NCBI GenBank assembly: GCA_022393335.1
Contig: JAJEKB010021263.1
Coordinates: 1,348,199-1,412,198, forward strand
Source: Macrotrachela quadricornifera
Lineage: Eukaryota; Rotifera; Eurotatoria; Philodinida; Philodinidae
Direction: 5' to 3'
Length of the DNA: 64,000 nt
Numbering within the stretch: position 1 is the stretch's first letter; every line of letters begins with the position of its first letter. Below, one piece after another: positions 35,736 through 48,805 of the stretch. Below the pieces are notes generated by a model. That model was not told the DNA's origin. It did no database searches and saw nothing but the letters and a program-made list of their open reading frames with translations. The position numbers and the translations under genes were made by a program.

Positions 35736-37756
35736 CATGTATCTCCACATATATTTAAACGCTAAAAAAAATATATTCGCCTATGTTCGCTGTCGTCTCA
35801 CTGTGCACCAATAGATGATGGATCGTGAAGCGATAATTCGTGCCTCATCCATAATGAGAAAATAGTAATCTTACCGATAAATGTTTTGACAATCAATAGT
35901 TGTGATCCTTTAATACAAAATTGACAGTAATACTGAAATAACGGTCAACCTAGTCGAACATTAAAGTTTCAAAAACGCATGTATTCGCAAAAAATTTTTT
36001 AAAATATCCGCTTACCTGCGCGATTTTGGAAGGCATTTAGAATATTCCCAATTTATTGCGTATAAATGTGGGTCAACGATACATGCATCTCAATGCATAC
36101 CCCCAATATATGCATATGACTACAAAATTTTGCAGTTTTTCAATAGAACATGTTTGATCATGCAGGACTCTGATGTTTGCAGGTATTTGCATGTACTGAT
36201 CTTTCATGTTCATGCAAGATATATAGCTAAAGTCAAAAATACTTGCACATCTTTTCCTACAGATATTACCTTATATAGATGTTCTCTTCGAATTTGTTTT
36301 TATTATGGTTGATCGATCACGAAGAGTACTATAAAACAGCATAATCTGACATTTCATTTGTTCATCTCTAGAAGAAATAGAAAGTAAAGATATTTTTTCC
36401 TTACAGATAGTAAAATCATTTACAACAGAGATTTCAATATTTGCAACTTCTTCATCCAGAAGAACGATTAAGTTCACCAACTTATTTTGAGTTTATTTTC
36501 TCAACGTTATAGCTTTCAACTGATCGAAGGTTGCTATGAAGTGCACATCAAAAATATCAGATAAGTGTTGAAGTATTTATGATGTATTAATGTTAACGAA
36601 TTGTTTAATGACATGATTGATACGTTTTCAGTCATTTTTTGCATTAGAAACACCCTTGATGATGAAACTTTTCTAGAATAATATCGCTCTTTTCATCACT
36701 TTCATCTAACAGCAAAAAACTACATGGCTCTCAAGCAGATAAACTTAATAAAGTCATCAAAACTGCATCTTAACGGATCGTATGAAGTGAACCAAACACG
36801 CTAACCAAAGAAATATGGTTCATTTCATATAGAAAAAATAGATCAATCAAAACTGTGAGTCCATAGTTTACCAAAAAATTTGTTTTGATCTACTTTTCTT
36901 GTAATAACAATAAATCGGTCGTCGGAAGAAAATCAAATGCGCTAGCCAAAGCCTCGTAAGTTTTTGCAGACTATCTAAGATTGGTACTTGGTGGTTCTAA
37001 GAGACGATCCATGACAATATCGAACATTGATGAATAGGACCATACTCTTAAAAATTTTGATCTCTATTTTTTTTTCAGCGGAAATGAAAGAATATCATCA
37101 AAAATCTCTAAATCCAAATTTCTAGGTCCTTCTAGCTTAACTTTGAAAAATTATGAAGCAAACAACGAAGGAGAGCCCACCATGTCTTTCGAAAAAAATT
37201 TTATCGTACTAAATTGACTTGGTCCGTATTGGATATTTTCTCTATCTTAGCTCGTCGCAATCTTTCCGAGTCATCGCGCATTTGAAAGAGCAAATTTCAC
37301 TCTACAATTGTAAAGAAATCCCAGACACAAAACTAGACTGGCTATACGAGGATTTTCGCGTTTTTTTTGTTCTTCTTTTCAGTGCAAGGCTACATTTCTT
37401 TACTAATGTGAGCTGCCTCGGAAATTTTTTTATGGTTTTGTATGGAGCAAATAAAAGACTATCCAACGAGGTTCCCAGGAATTTAATAATATCAAGCGAT
37501 AGCCCGTGAGAAATTCCATCTCCCGATATAAAAATGCCTTAGAATTATGAGCGAGTCCGTATAAGCCACGCCGATGAACACAGAAAACTAGCCCAATCGA
37601 AATTGCCAGATTATGCTCAATTAAAGATACGTTGTAGAGGTAAGATTTGTATGAATATTGGCGCAAGCCGCTTTAAAAAATATTGAATTCTCGATTTTCT
37701 ATAAGTATTTTACGAAAAGCCCAGGAAAGGACTATTTCGATCGAGAGGTTTTGTTT
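35736..37756. other. Intergenic, no gene seen
   Basis: Open frames such as 37219-37509 and its minus-strand shadow 37430-37666 lack any recognisable motif or partner exon. Nothing else is supportable. Confidence 0.45.
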
Positions 37757-37852
37757 TGGGTGTCAGTTTCAGGCTCTGTTTCTAGGAATTCAAAACTCGA
37801 TATAAGTTCTGGGTTTTTAGGAATGGAACCCGAAACTGATACCCTTTGTTAG
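37757..37852. repeat. Small hairpin (about 95 bp)
   Basis: TTGGGTGTCAGTTTCAGGCT pairs with GAACCCGAAACTGATACCCT near 37820-37850 around a short loop. It is the size and form of a minimal MITE. Flanking duplications were not resolved. Confidence 0.5.
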
Positions 37853-38611
37853 TGGATTTATCCCACTGTAGCTTGCTGTGCTCATTAAGTTTTATTTTGA
37901 TTTTTAGGTAGCTGTAGTAAATGGAGAAGCCGAGCTTCTTGAATAAGTACAGGTAACGTATTCCCTATGAAATTTCATATTTAGCTTTTATGAGGTGAAT
38001 AATTTCGTGTGATTGAAAGCGAGTGAAAATGAAGCCTTTATTCTTGACAACAAGCTGCTTTTACAAGGAAGAAAAAGAAAATGTTATTGCAAATAGAGAA
38101 AAGAAAAGGGAAAAAATGTGTCATAATTCTGTTTTGTGTGAGATAGAGAAAATCCCACACGAAAAGGAAGTAAGAACATATTTTCCCCATTTTTTTTTCT
38201 CTATTTGCATTACAGCATAACAGAACAAAGGAAACGGGGAAAATGTGTCATACTTCTTTTTGTATGTGATAAGAAAAAAAACACACGAAAAAATGACATA
38301 AGTAAAGTTGTCAACCGATTCTAGTACTTATCCCTAAAAAACACTGAATGACCGGCACTGAATCTCTAAAAGATTGTGCTGGGTAGGTAGTTTGATTCTG
38401 GATCGAATAGTCTTTAATTCAAGATTGATCACTGCTTAAAAAAATAAAAGTTTGACCTGAAATATTGCGTTTTTAAGGGATTCTGATCGGCGTTTCTACA
38501 TAACATTCACTCAATGATTTGTGCTCGACCTCTAGAAGGTTGTGCTGGGTGCAGAATTTAATTATGCATCGAATGATATTATGTTCAACTTGTCAGACTA
38601 AGTGTGGTCCT

Positions 38612-39150
38612 AATGAAGGAATACAACGAACTGATAAGTTGCTTTTTAAATACTATTAATGCCAATTTGTAGAGCTTGTTGAGTTATTAACTAATATAAT
38701 AGTCATTTGGGTCAATAGCCACATTTAAGAATAAATCTCTAATGTATAATTTTCAATGTCTGTGTCGGATTAAAGCTCACTAGAAGTGTGGCGCTAGTTG
38801 ACCTTTGATTATCAGAAATTTACTACGAAACCTGGTGTTGGTCCGAATGATTATTGTATTGATTAATAACTCAGCAAGCTTTATAAATTGGCATCATCAA
38901 AATTTAAAAAGTGATCGATCAATCCTAAGCCTTCCCTTATAGAATCGAAAATCAAAGGTCAACTAGTACCACATTCCTAGTGATCTTTAACCCAGTACAG
39001 ACACTAAAAACTATGTATTAGAGATTTATTCTTAAATGCGGCTGTTGACCCAAATAACTATTATATTAGTTTATAACTCAACAAGCTCTACAAATTGGTA
39101 TTAATAGTATTTAAAAAGCAATTTATCAGTTCGTTGTATTCCTTCGTTAG
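38612..39150. mobile_element. Foldback with a third internal copy
   Basis: Arms 38612-38811 and 38948-39150 are close inverted copies: left AATGAAGGAATACAACGAAC, right GTTCGTTGTATTCCTTCG. They share the stretch CTTTTTAAATACTATTAAT and its inverse. The loop (about 38837-38940) is itself a more diverged copy in the same orientation as the right arm (GAATGATTATTGTATTGATT against AATAACTATTATATTAGTTT). Just upstream, 38365-38570 holds a roughly 170 bp direct repeat (AGATTGTGCTGGGT/AGGTTGTGCTGGGT). Confidence 0.75.
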
Positions 39151-39159
39151 ATAATCTTA

Positions 39160-40285
39160 ACAAAACCTCCAAATCCCATTCTTAGATAATCCGCACAAGC
39201 CTCCAGATGGCATCCTCAGATAGTCTTCAAAAAATGGGTAAAATATGGATTATGGACTCTAGTTTGGTTCTCTTCATACGACCATTTTGATACATAACAG
39301 ACAATACACTTTGATTTGAAAGATTATCTCATTCATAAACCTTTTTTTTGCCTTTATAGGTACATATTTCAGTCATTCGTTTGGATGTTTTGACTAACAA
39401 CGATGTATTACACGGGCAGCTCTTATGGCTTTGTTTTAGCAAAATATTATCGTATAGATTTGCATCAAAGATTAGAAAACCCGAAGTTCTCTATGATGGC
39501 TATACAGTATAACTATCGAAGAGTCATCCTAAAAAAATTACGCTTATCGTTACTTCGAACATATGAAAAAAAATTGTTCAAGTTTTTTTGACTACAGCTG
39601 TATGACTCGCAAGGAAATGCTTAAATATAAGTTGTGTCTACCTGCAAGATGATCAGAGCTCTTCGGAATCTTGCATACTAATGGAAAAAAATTGTATTTC
39701 TCAGAATTAATGATCTAAGGGCTCTACATTGACATGCAAAATTTGACTGTTTTATGATGCACATGCTGCGAAGTACAAGAAGTTTTTTTCATCGACGTGT
39801 ATTTATTTATTTATTGTAAATATGGGATCGCTCTTTTATAATCACACTATATTTGCTTAAAACTTGTGATGACTAATTGGTAAAGAAGCTCACCTTATCA
39901 AACAAAGTATAGATTTGAGAATCCCATCTTTGGAAAAAATCTTATGCGTATTCCATGCATGTGCAGGTACCGATACTATTGCGTCTACACACATTTCTTA
40001 AGCTTTCACGTTTGACTCAATAGAATTCTTCGTTAATATTGATGGATTGAATTTGTGAATTATATGCACAAATAATTCATCGGATAGATATATTAGTGGT
40101 AAAACTAAAGCTATTTTTGTTGTTCAATGTTATTTTTTTTTTGAATTGTAATGAAATTATGCTTTTTCATTGTGTACAAATATAAACAAATGAATAAAAA
40201 AATAATTGTTAAATCTATCTTTTAACTGGTTTTAATATATAAATAAATAAAAATATTATTGGCGCTCAGCATAAATATGATAAAA
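39160..40285. other. Upstream region of the hnRNP U-like gene
   Basis: AT-rich. The frame at 39403-39591 has no match I recognise. No clear TATA box could be assigned to the start at 40286. Confidence 0.4.
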
Positions 40286-42458
40286 ATGTCTTTTAAGTAA
40301 GCATTTCATGTTTTTTTTCTTAAATAATATTACCGTAATTTTTTCAGTAATGAACGTCGACAATCTTCATTAGATAATGAATATGGCAACAAGAAAATAA
40401 ATTGTGAAGATGATCATTGGCATCTATTCCATAATGATGTGTTATTAGATACATATAATTGTGATTTAACAATGATTGTTAAACATGATGGTCTTCGTGG
40501 AGAATCAATGGTTGAAAATGGTTTATGTTCGCTATGGTCAGGAATTCGAGCAACATATGGAATAAATCATGGACGAGTAGCTTTTCAAATAAAAGTATTC
40601 AATTGAATAATAAAGAGATGTCGATGAATTTATTCTCATCTAGATTCTTCGTTATATACATTCTTCAAATTTATTACATAATGAAATTCCTTACGGAATT
40701 CGAGTTGGTTGGTCAACCAATGAGAGTAAACTACGTCTTGGTATATTCTTTCTATGAATGATTTATTTTTTTTAAATATTGATTATTCATAGGTAATGAA
40801 TTATTATCTTGTGGATATGAAGAAACAGGAAAACTCTGGATAAAAAATCAATTTGAATGGTACGGTGAACGATATTCAATTGGTGATACAATAACATGTT
40901 ATGCAGTAAATATTTTCTTTGAAATTGAATCATCATTTAAATATTCTTTTTTAATTATTTAAAAAAAACAAAAGGATTTTGAAAGTGAACCTGGCAATGT
41001 TTTATTATCATTTTCAAAAAATGATTTAAATTTTAAATTAGCATATCGAATTAATTATGAAGATTTATATTCACGTCCACTTTTTCCTCATATATTTATT
41101 AAAAATATATCATTTCAAATTAATTTTGGTCAATTAAATACAGTTGAAAAATTCATTTTCATTTATTTTATCAATGTAAAAGAAAAAAATACCTTTTTTT
41201 TCTTTCTTTAGAAATTTTCTCTTCGACCAGGTTTTCATTTTTTAAATGATTATCATAAAGACGATCGAATTCACGGTACATTAAAACCATCAAGTAAACA
41301 AGAATGCGAAGTAGTAGATAATTATTTTCTTTTTAATTATTTTATTATATAAATATATATAGGTAATTATGATGGTAGGTTTACCAGGAGCTGGAAAATC
41401 ATTTTGGGTCGAACGACATTGTGCAATTAATACAGAAAAAAAATATGTTATACTTAGTACAAATAATATTATTAATCAAATGAATGTAAAGATTAAATGA
41501 TTGACATTTAAAAAAAAAAAAAGAAAGTTTATTTTGTCTGTATAGATTGAAAATTGTCATATTAATGATGAAATGATTGATCGAGCAACACAATGTCTTA
41601 AAATAATATTTGATTTAGCTGTATGTCAAAAACGAAATTTTATTATTGATCAGGTTTCATTTTTATTTGTATCGGAGTTTTTTGATTTTTGTATATAAAA
41701 TTTAGACAAATGTAAATGGAAATTCTCGTCGTCGGAAAATGTCTTTATTTGATGGATTCTATCGACGAGCTGTGGTTGTTATTTCTGATGATAAAGAATA
41801 TCAACGACGAAGATATAAACAACAAATCGAACAAAGCAAATTTACTCCTGATTCATATATTAATTATATGAAAGGTTAATATTATACATATATATATATA
41901 TATATGAAACATAAAGAAAATACTAATTTTTCTTTTAGCTAAATTTGATTTACCTGAAGTAGCTGATGGTATGAAATTTGATATAAAAATTTTCATATGA
42001 ATATGAATTATTCATAGTATTTGATGATGTTGAATATGCTGAATTAGCTTTTCGTGATGCTTATGATCTTGTTATGTATTATCGTTATGAAAGTCAAATT
42101 ATAGAAGAAACATTAAGAAAAAATAATAAACGAAAGAGAAAAAATGAACAATCGTTTTATTTTAAAAAAAATCATCAAAAATCAAATAAATTAAAGTTAA
42201 ATTAAGCATGAATATATGAAGATTGAATTAAAATGTTTTATTTTAGTTATAATGATCGATATAGAAATAATATTGATTTATCAACTAATCGTTATTATTA
42301 TTCATCAATCTCTCGTTCTAAACAAGATCATCATCATTATCCATTGACATCATCATTTACTCGACATTTTAAACCTAATGGTATTTTACATTACTTTATT
42401 TAGTATAAATCAGTTTATTTTTTCTGCTTTGTTATTTTTAGGACATCGATCGAAATGA
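40286..42458 (+). CDS. hnRNP U-like protein: SPRY domain plus P-loop kinase-like domain
   Basis: Thirteen exons, all with GT-AG borders and introns of about 40-80 bp, join to 497 residues: 40286-40296, 40348-40594, 40644-40740, 40793-40905, 40975-41142, 41212-41310, 41363-41485, 41546-41653, 41706-41874, 41939-41968, 42018-42195, 42247-42380 and 42442-42458. Residues about 20-215 form a SPRY domain (HNDVLLDTYNCDL, YGIRVGWST, CGYEETGK, ISFQINFGQ). Residues 246-258 carry a Walker A loop, VIMMVGLPGAGKS. NFIIDQTNVNGNSRRRKMS follows, as in hnRNP U, where this module resembles polynucleotide-kinase-type P-loop enzymes. The tail is basic (KRKRKNEQ) but lacks extended RGG repeats. The N-terminal SAP DNA-binding domain of vertebrate hnRNP U is absent; it could lie on an unseen upstream exon. 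Likely a nuclear RNA-binding protein. Confidence 0.9.
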
Positions 42459-42912
42459 TTAAAACATCTATTAAGATTTTTATTTTTAATTAAACTTCGA
42501 CTTTTTTTTTCGTAATGTCTCTCGTCAAAAGAAAATATGCTGTGGGATTCAACATTGAATAATATCTTGCTGAATTTTTTTTTTGAGTTTTGCATAGAAC
42601 TTGCTCAGTTCGCAGTGTCCTATATATCAAGTTATATTAAAGAGTAAGTTCAGATTAAAACGTGTCATATATCGAACTTGTTATTGAGCTAAACATGTAC
42701 TAATAACAAAATTCTTTATTTTTACATTATAACATTTATTTTATCATTCATGAATGTTATTCGATATAATAAATAGATTTTTAGTTCTATCATAAATATC
42801 TTCATTTTTCGAGTAGTCAACTTAGAAGCGTATATTAACAATTAATTTTCATATTTATTCAAAAAAAAAAACTATATTTCAAATCAAAATATCTGTTTAA
42901 AAAAAATCAATT
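42459..42912. other. Shared 3' intergenic space of two convergent genes
   Basis: The hnRNP U-like gene (+) and the F-box gene (-) converge here. The segment is AT-rich, with poly(A)-signal-like AATAAA or ATTTATT runs usable from either side. No gene is seen. Confidence 0.5.
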
Positions 42913-44943
42913 CTACCACCATAAATACAATTTTCTATTAATAACTTTAAGAATATAATTATGAAGAAGTTTTTTTGATTTAATCACAGTTTGCAATGTT
43001 GTCATCATATCATGACGTTGTTTTGAAATACACAATGAAGATAAATAACGAGTATTATTGTTAGATTTTGATAATAAAAATCGAGCTATTGGTTGTAAAT
43101 CTTCTTTAAATAAATTAATAGTAAGATATTCCATTCGAGGAAAAATAGTAGTTAGTAATTGAATTTTTTCTAATGTGATTTCTTTACTTATTATTACCTT
43201 TGTTATAGTATTCATATTAGATACCAATTTTGATAATTCATTTTGTTGAATTGAAATAGAATCAGTTCGATAAAGTAATATAGATTCAAGTTTCAATACA
43301 TGAACATTAGGTGTAAATTGTAAAAGTTCAATTAATTGTTCAAAAGAAAAACGATGACATTCAATAGTTAATTTAGTCAATTGTTTCAATGGAAGACAAC
43401 GGTTCAAATCAATGACAATTGAATCACGAGTTACTTCAAATGTTTCACAGAATGTAAGTTTAGTAATATCTGGAAAATTATCCATAGATTTTTTTATCAT
43501 ATCTGTACTATGAATACAAATATGATGAATTGGATCTTCATTAATATCAAAACGAGATGACCAGATATTTTCGATTAGTTCATCATGTAATACATAATTT
43601 TTTCTTCTGAAAATCAATAGATGATAAATATACTTTAAAAAAAAATTTTTTTTTTGTTTTTACTTATATGGATTTCTTGAATAGAAGACAGCAGCATTCG
43701 ACCATGTTATCTTATGATAATGATGATCAAAAAACCATTGATGTTGTATCCAAAATGTTGAATTAAATTTATTGATAAGAGTTTCAAATACTTGAAAATC
43801 AGAGTAAGAACGCAATCCACGATATGAAAGTTGAAAATCAAAGATACGTAGATTTAACATATGAGTTGAAATTAATTGTTCCCATCGATCAGCATTTAAA
43901 TATTGTGCATTATTACCATAAAGACCAACATATTGTATTGTAATAGTTAAAACTTGAATTTGACTAAAATAATTTGTTACTAAGATTTCAAAATCATCAA
44001 AATTGACACTATGTAATTTAGAGTTAAGAGAAACATTTGTTAAATAATTTAAGCTTATCGAACTTTTTTCGATTCGATTGAGTTTAGATTCCTTTAGATT
44101 ACCAATCGATAAACGACGTAGTTGTGGAACATAAGACAATAAAATAGGAAGTTCATCAATTGAAATTTCATGATTAATAATCAGATGTTCGATCGTACTA
44201 AATTCATTTGTAGCAATAGGTAATGATTTTGGACATTGTAATAATTCAATGAATAATTGACAGTATTTTAATGTAGATAAACGAAATATTTTATAATAAA
44301 TATCCTTATGATTTTTAATAGTATCAATTGATATGATAGTCAATGAAGATAAAACAGGTAAAGATGATAAATGATTTACAATTTGTTCAATAGAATTTGA
44401 TTCAATATTATTTAAAATAAGTGTTGTAAGTTGAGTTAAATTTTTCAATATTGGCAGTAGTAATAAATATGGATCAATACATGGATTTGATAATCGAAAT
44501 AATTCAATTCGATAAGCATATGGTTTTATAATATGTGTTATATAATGTTGTAATTTAGATTTTGATATAGATGAAATATTGATTTTAATTGGAAGATTTG
44601 AATTACAAAAAAGATTTTGAAATCGTTGATTGAGATCATAAAAAGCTTGAAATGCATGATGATAATTAAGAAATTCAAATATTTCATAAATAAGTTCATT
44701 TGAAAGATTTTCAATAGTAGTTATATTTTCTTTTAATGAACTAAAAAAGAAGAGAAAAAAAGATTTAATAAAACAAAGAAATATTTATGTAATAAACAAA
44801 CCATTTTGTTTCGTTTGCTGTTACTAAAAAACAATAAAAAATATGTTCATTAAAAAAAAAATCCGGATATCATTTTTACCGTCAGTCTTTTTCCTTTTAT
44901 TATCATGAATAATATTATTTCGTCGTCTTTTGATTTGTTTCAT
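42913..44943 (-). CDS. F-box protein with divergent leucine-rich repeats
   Basis: Exons 44943-44880, 44823-44802, 44740-43664 and 43606-42913 join in phase to 618 residues. The start gives a basic tail (MKQIKRRRNNIIHDNKRKK). Residues about 36-75 form an F-box-like motif (IENLSNELIYEIFEFLNY, then FYDLNQRFQNLF), which in other proteins docks on SKP1 in SCF ubiquitin ligases. The rest has irregular leucine-rich units (LTQLTTLILNNIE, LRRLSIGNLKES, LKQLTKLTIE, FPRMEYLTINLF), probably the substrate-recognition solenoid. Same family, order and length as the gene at 53454-55337. An F-box/LRR assignment is solid at fold level; the substrate is unknown. A splice-acceptor-like AACAG lies 5' of the start. 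Confidence 0.85.
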
Positions 44944-45617
44944 GGAAAGATCAGATAATTCATCAAATCTGTTATAATAAATAGCTTATTGATGAATAAG
45001 TTTGAATAAAGACTATACGTATACTTTGTATAACACGCCATTTTTTTCCAACATGGATGTGCAGAACACGCAAGAAAGAAAAATATTTATTTGAAATGAT
45101 CACAGAAAGAGAAGAAATTTGTATGATATGAATCATCTTGCAAGAACGTTATCGAAATAAATCATGTTTTTTTATCGTTGACTTTTACTTTCGTCATTTT
45201 ATATTCATTTAACACAAATTGATTGATTTAGTTTGACGTTACAGTCATATTATAACTACACAAGTTTTCTGGATTCTCTGCAATGCGTATTCGATGAATA
45301 TAAATTTATCTTTATACACATTTTTATTAGACACAAAATTTACTAATTTAACTTAGATTGTCACGTTATTCACATACAGAATGTTCATAAAGTGATGTCC
45401 AATTAATTTTTCGTTTATTTTTACGATTTGATTTAACTGACAGGCATATACACTAAGTTGTTTTTCTATACGAACAAATTTTTGAAGTATTGTTCTTAGA
45501 TATCATCGTTTAGAGAAATACAAAAAACAGACTTTTCTATTACCAGAAAAACAGAGGATATATCAGTCTGAATGGGCACACTTTGTATTTCAGTTTTCAT
45601 TAGCTTAATATGTTGTA

Positions 45618-46078
45618 TTTAAAAAACAAAATATACTACAAAATGTATCATGAAAAGCTCTACAGTCTACAAAATAAAGGTTATTTTAATTGTGTATCTT
45701 TTGTTCTAAAAAAAAGCAAAATCTTGTGTAAACAATTTTTGATGCTACGAAAAATATTCTTTTTTCGACATGAATGACAAAGTTCTTTTTCTAATTTAAA
45801 TAGACTGTTGTTTGTAAATTGTAGAGTTTTACACACTGCATCTTGTAGATTGTAGAGCTTTTCATAATGTACCCTGTAGTATATTTTGTTTTTTTTATGA
45901 AGACATATTCGCCGATAAAAAGATGAGATAAGAAAAAATAATCTTTTCGCAGCGTCGACATTTGATCGCTCAACATTTTGACCATTTTGAAAACAAAAGA
46001 TGCAACTATCAAATAAATGATCTTATGTAAATTGCAGTTCTTAAACGCTGCATCTTGTGGTATATTTTGTTTGTTGAA
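45618..46078. repeat. Foldback family copy (GTAGAGCTTTTC repeat)
   Basis: AACAAAATATACTACAAAAT then GAAAAGCTCTACA (45618-45663) is inverted at 45853-45896 (TGTAGAGCTTTTCATAATGT then GTATATTTTGTTTT). A third unit lies at 46030-46077 (GCATCTTGTGGTATATTTTG). The minus frame 45791-46012 is a read through these repeats. Confidence 0.65.
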
Positions 46079-46567
46079 AATAGTGTTTTAGGTGGTGGAA
46101 AATGACATAGAAAAAGATAATGTTCTTTTTTCGAGAGAGAGAGTGGATATAAGGAAGCTAACCTGAATAAAGTTCACGATTACAACTATGCTCGCAAATT
46201 ACAACTGTAACTGATAGTTATAACTGCAGTTCATATTTATATCCATTTGAAATTTTATGGCTTGTCTGCGTAACGTTCAACCAGAGTGATTAAAGTAGAA
46301 TCTGATTATTTTCAAAACTAGTTGTATCATCGTGTAAAGCACACTTTATTCCGTCTGAAAATATGGTTTATTTAATTTTTTTTTTCTTTGAAGGAGAGGA
46401 AAATCACACGAGAAAAAAGATAAGTGCGCTTCTGGTAATTTATCTTTATTTTGATATTACTGGCAAAATATTTTATAAACATGGAAGAGCAAATTAGAAA
46501 CTGAAGTTCTATATTCATGTTCAATCTATGAAGTTTGACCTTTCATCTAATATATACATAGGGTTTT

Positions 46568-47531
46568 TCAAAAGTAGTGGCGAAGGTACCTTTTTTCTTA
46601 TAGAAAGCATGAAAAAATTTTCTTTTTTTACCAAAAGATAGAGCGTCTTTTACTCTATTTTTCCATGCTATTTGATCGCTATTTAACTAATGTTATAATA
46701 ATCTAATTCCCATAAAAACTGTTTTTGATGAAAATCTGCTGGTAACACAATAGATCATTATTGATGGGACGAAAAAAATGGAACAACTTACATCTCGTTT
46801 TACTATCAGCTAATATGATGTATTAACAAACCGAGTATACCAGAAGACGCAGTGTGAAAAGCTCTACAATTCATACAGGGCTAGATATTTTATAAATGCA
46901 CTTCTTTGTTTTGAAAATGGGCGAAACTCTGAACGGCCAGATCTGAACGTTTCGAAAAAGAGATGGTTTTTCTTGTAAAAGACGAATTCGTTCTCTCTTA
47001 TCTAATCTTCCCATGATTGTTCTTTGTAACTTGCAGAGCTTTACACGCTGCATTGTGTGGTGTATTTTGTTTTTGTAAAGAAATATATGAAGTAATAAAA
47101 AGATGAGATAGGAAGGAACGAATTCGTTTTTTACCGAAAAAACATCTCATTTTCGCAACCTTCAAGTCTAGCCGCTCAGAGTTTCGCTCATTTTCAAAAC
47201 AAAAAAGTGCATTTATAAAATAACTGATCCTTTATAAATTGTAGAGCTTTTCTCGCTGTACCTTCTGATATATTTGGTTTTTACAATGCAACTTAATAAG
47301 TAATTACGAAGTGAAATACAAAAGTGTCCTACCGTGATGATATACTGCTACCAGCAAGTTTTCAACAAAATAGTTCTTATGAGAATTTTATTATCATAAC
47401 ATTAGTTAAATAGCGATCAAATAACATGAAAAGATGGAGCAAAAGACACTGTTGTTTGGTAAAAAAGAAAATTTTTTCAAGCTTTCTATAAGAAAAAAAG
47501 TGCCTCCGCCACAACTTTTGGATAATCCTAA
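46568..47531. mobile_element. Nested foldback: outer and inner inverted repeats
   Basis: Outer arms 46568-46755 and 47341-47531 are inverses: TCTTATAGAAAGCATGAAAA on the left, TCTTATAGAAAGCTTGAAAA in reverse complement of the right, then shared TTGATCGCTATTTAACTAAT. Inner arms 46828-47005 and 47095-47282 are also inverses (GCGAAACTCTGAACGGC against GCCGCTCAGAGTTTCGC). The centre 47006-47094 is a third copy of the inner arm's GTAGAGCTTT...GTATTTTG unit. Inner units match 45618-46078. Pieces of the outer arm recur at about 7420-7480 and 52600-52650. Confidence 0.8.
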
Positions 47532-47791
47532 GTATAAAATAAAATAACCGTAAATTAAGAAAAACAAAGTAAATAATGAGCGAATATGAATAAGCAAATA
47601 AAAACAATTAGAAAATTTTTATTCGAATTTCAAATATAAATAGGAAAAATCATTTCTTTGAAAATCAGTTGTTCCGATAGCAACTACCATTCATTAGATA
47701 TTATTCACTTAACATACTTTGTATTAAGATATATCAGTTCCACATTTTCATCCGAAAGAGGGCAGGCTAATAAGCTTTTTTTGATAAGTAC

Positions 47792-48805
47792 TTATCGATA
47801 TTTTTGAGCTTTTGAACCAGATCGATGTTTGAATTTATCAATATTTTGTGGTTTTGGAAATGTATTGAAATATCCTGATCGGGCTTCTTCTTTTTTTTGC
47901 TCTAATTCAACTTCGTATATTCGTTCGAATTTATCTCTTAGCCGAATGAGCAGCCATTCAAACTCATCATTGAAACTATAGACCATGGTTTTAGAGGAAG
48001 CAAATGAAGTGCTAATGTCATTATTTTCTGTCAGTATACGAAGACCTTTCCAAGTAAATGCATTCGAGAATTGATTCGGAAGAGAATTGTTGTCGTCATA
48101 TAAATACATTAAAGAGTTTAACTTTCTATGTTTTTAAGTACTTTGATGAGCAGTTAGTAATTGATATTGTTGTTTTTTAGAGAAAAATGTAAAACAACAT
48201 TCTTTCACTATTGTTAGTGTATGATGACGAAATCGTGAACTAAAAACATCAGCATTGGAAAGAATAATTAAGATCAGAGAGACAATACTATCCACTATAT
48301 TGGTATCAAGTAAATCATATGCATTTTTACTTATAGCTATAATGAATTCCGCAGCTGTATTCCTTGTTTCCATTAAATTGGCTTTGTGATATTTAACATA
48401 ACCTTTTCCGATATCACTATTATCAGATGGATCTGATAGAAGTAAATACTGTCCTTTCAAAAAAGGAAGATCAAATGATTTAACACCAAGATAATCAAAT
48501 AGTTGAAGTGTACCTAATATATCTTCATTTTCTGGTAGTTCAGTAAATATTATATATGCTTGTTTTAAGATAATCGAATGAAGAATTGCCATAAACCATG
48601 TATAATGAATAGGAGAATTTAATAAATATTCACCATTTTCATTTCGAGTAGATAAAAAATCATGTTCATGTGCAACAATAGCAGATAAATAAGGAATAGA
48701 ATCAAGTTGTTTTTTATTCACATGAATACATTTATTAGAAGTAGTAAAACGAAATGCATATATTACTTTTTTACTTTTATTATTTATTTCCAATATTTGA
48801 TCCAT
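47792..48805 (-). pseudogene. POZ/BTB-like protein gene with an in-frame stop
   Basis: ATG 48805 opens a 223-codon frame ending in TAA at 48136-48134. The same frame then continues open for another 113 codons to 47792 (KHRKLNSLMYLYDDNN, then FTWKGLRIL). Residues 8-105 look like a POZ-type fold of the SKP1/KCTD kind: IYAFRFTTSNKCIHVNKKQL, LDSIPYLSAIVAHEHDF, LGTLQLFDYLGV. The C-terminal part is charged and helical (RLRDKFERIYEVELEQKK). A GT-AG intron spanning the stop would be only 16 bp, so splicing is unlikely to remove it. The simplest reading is one gene interrupted by a recent nonsense change. A sequence error or a shortened functional protein is also possible. Family assignment is moderate. 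Confidence 0.6.
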
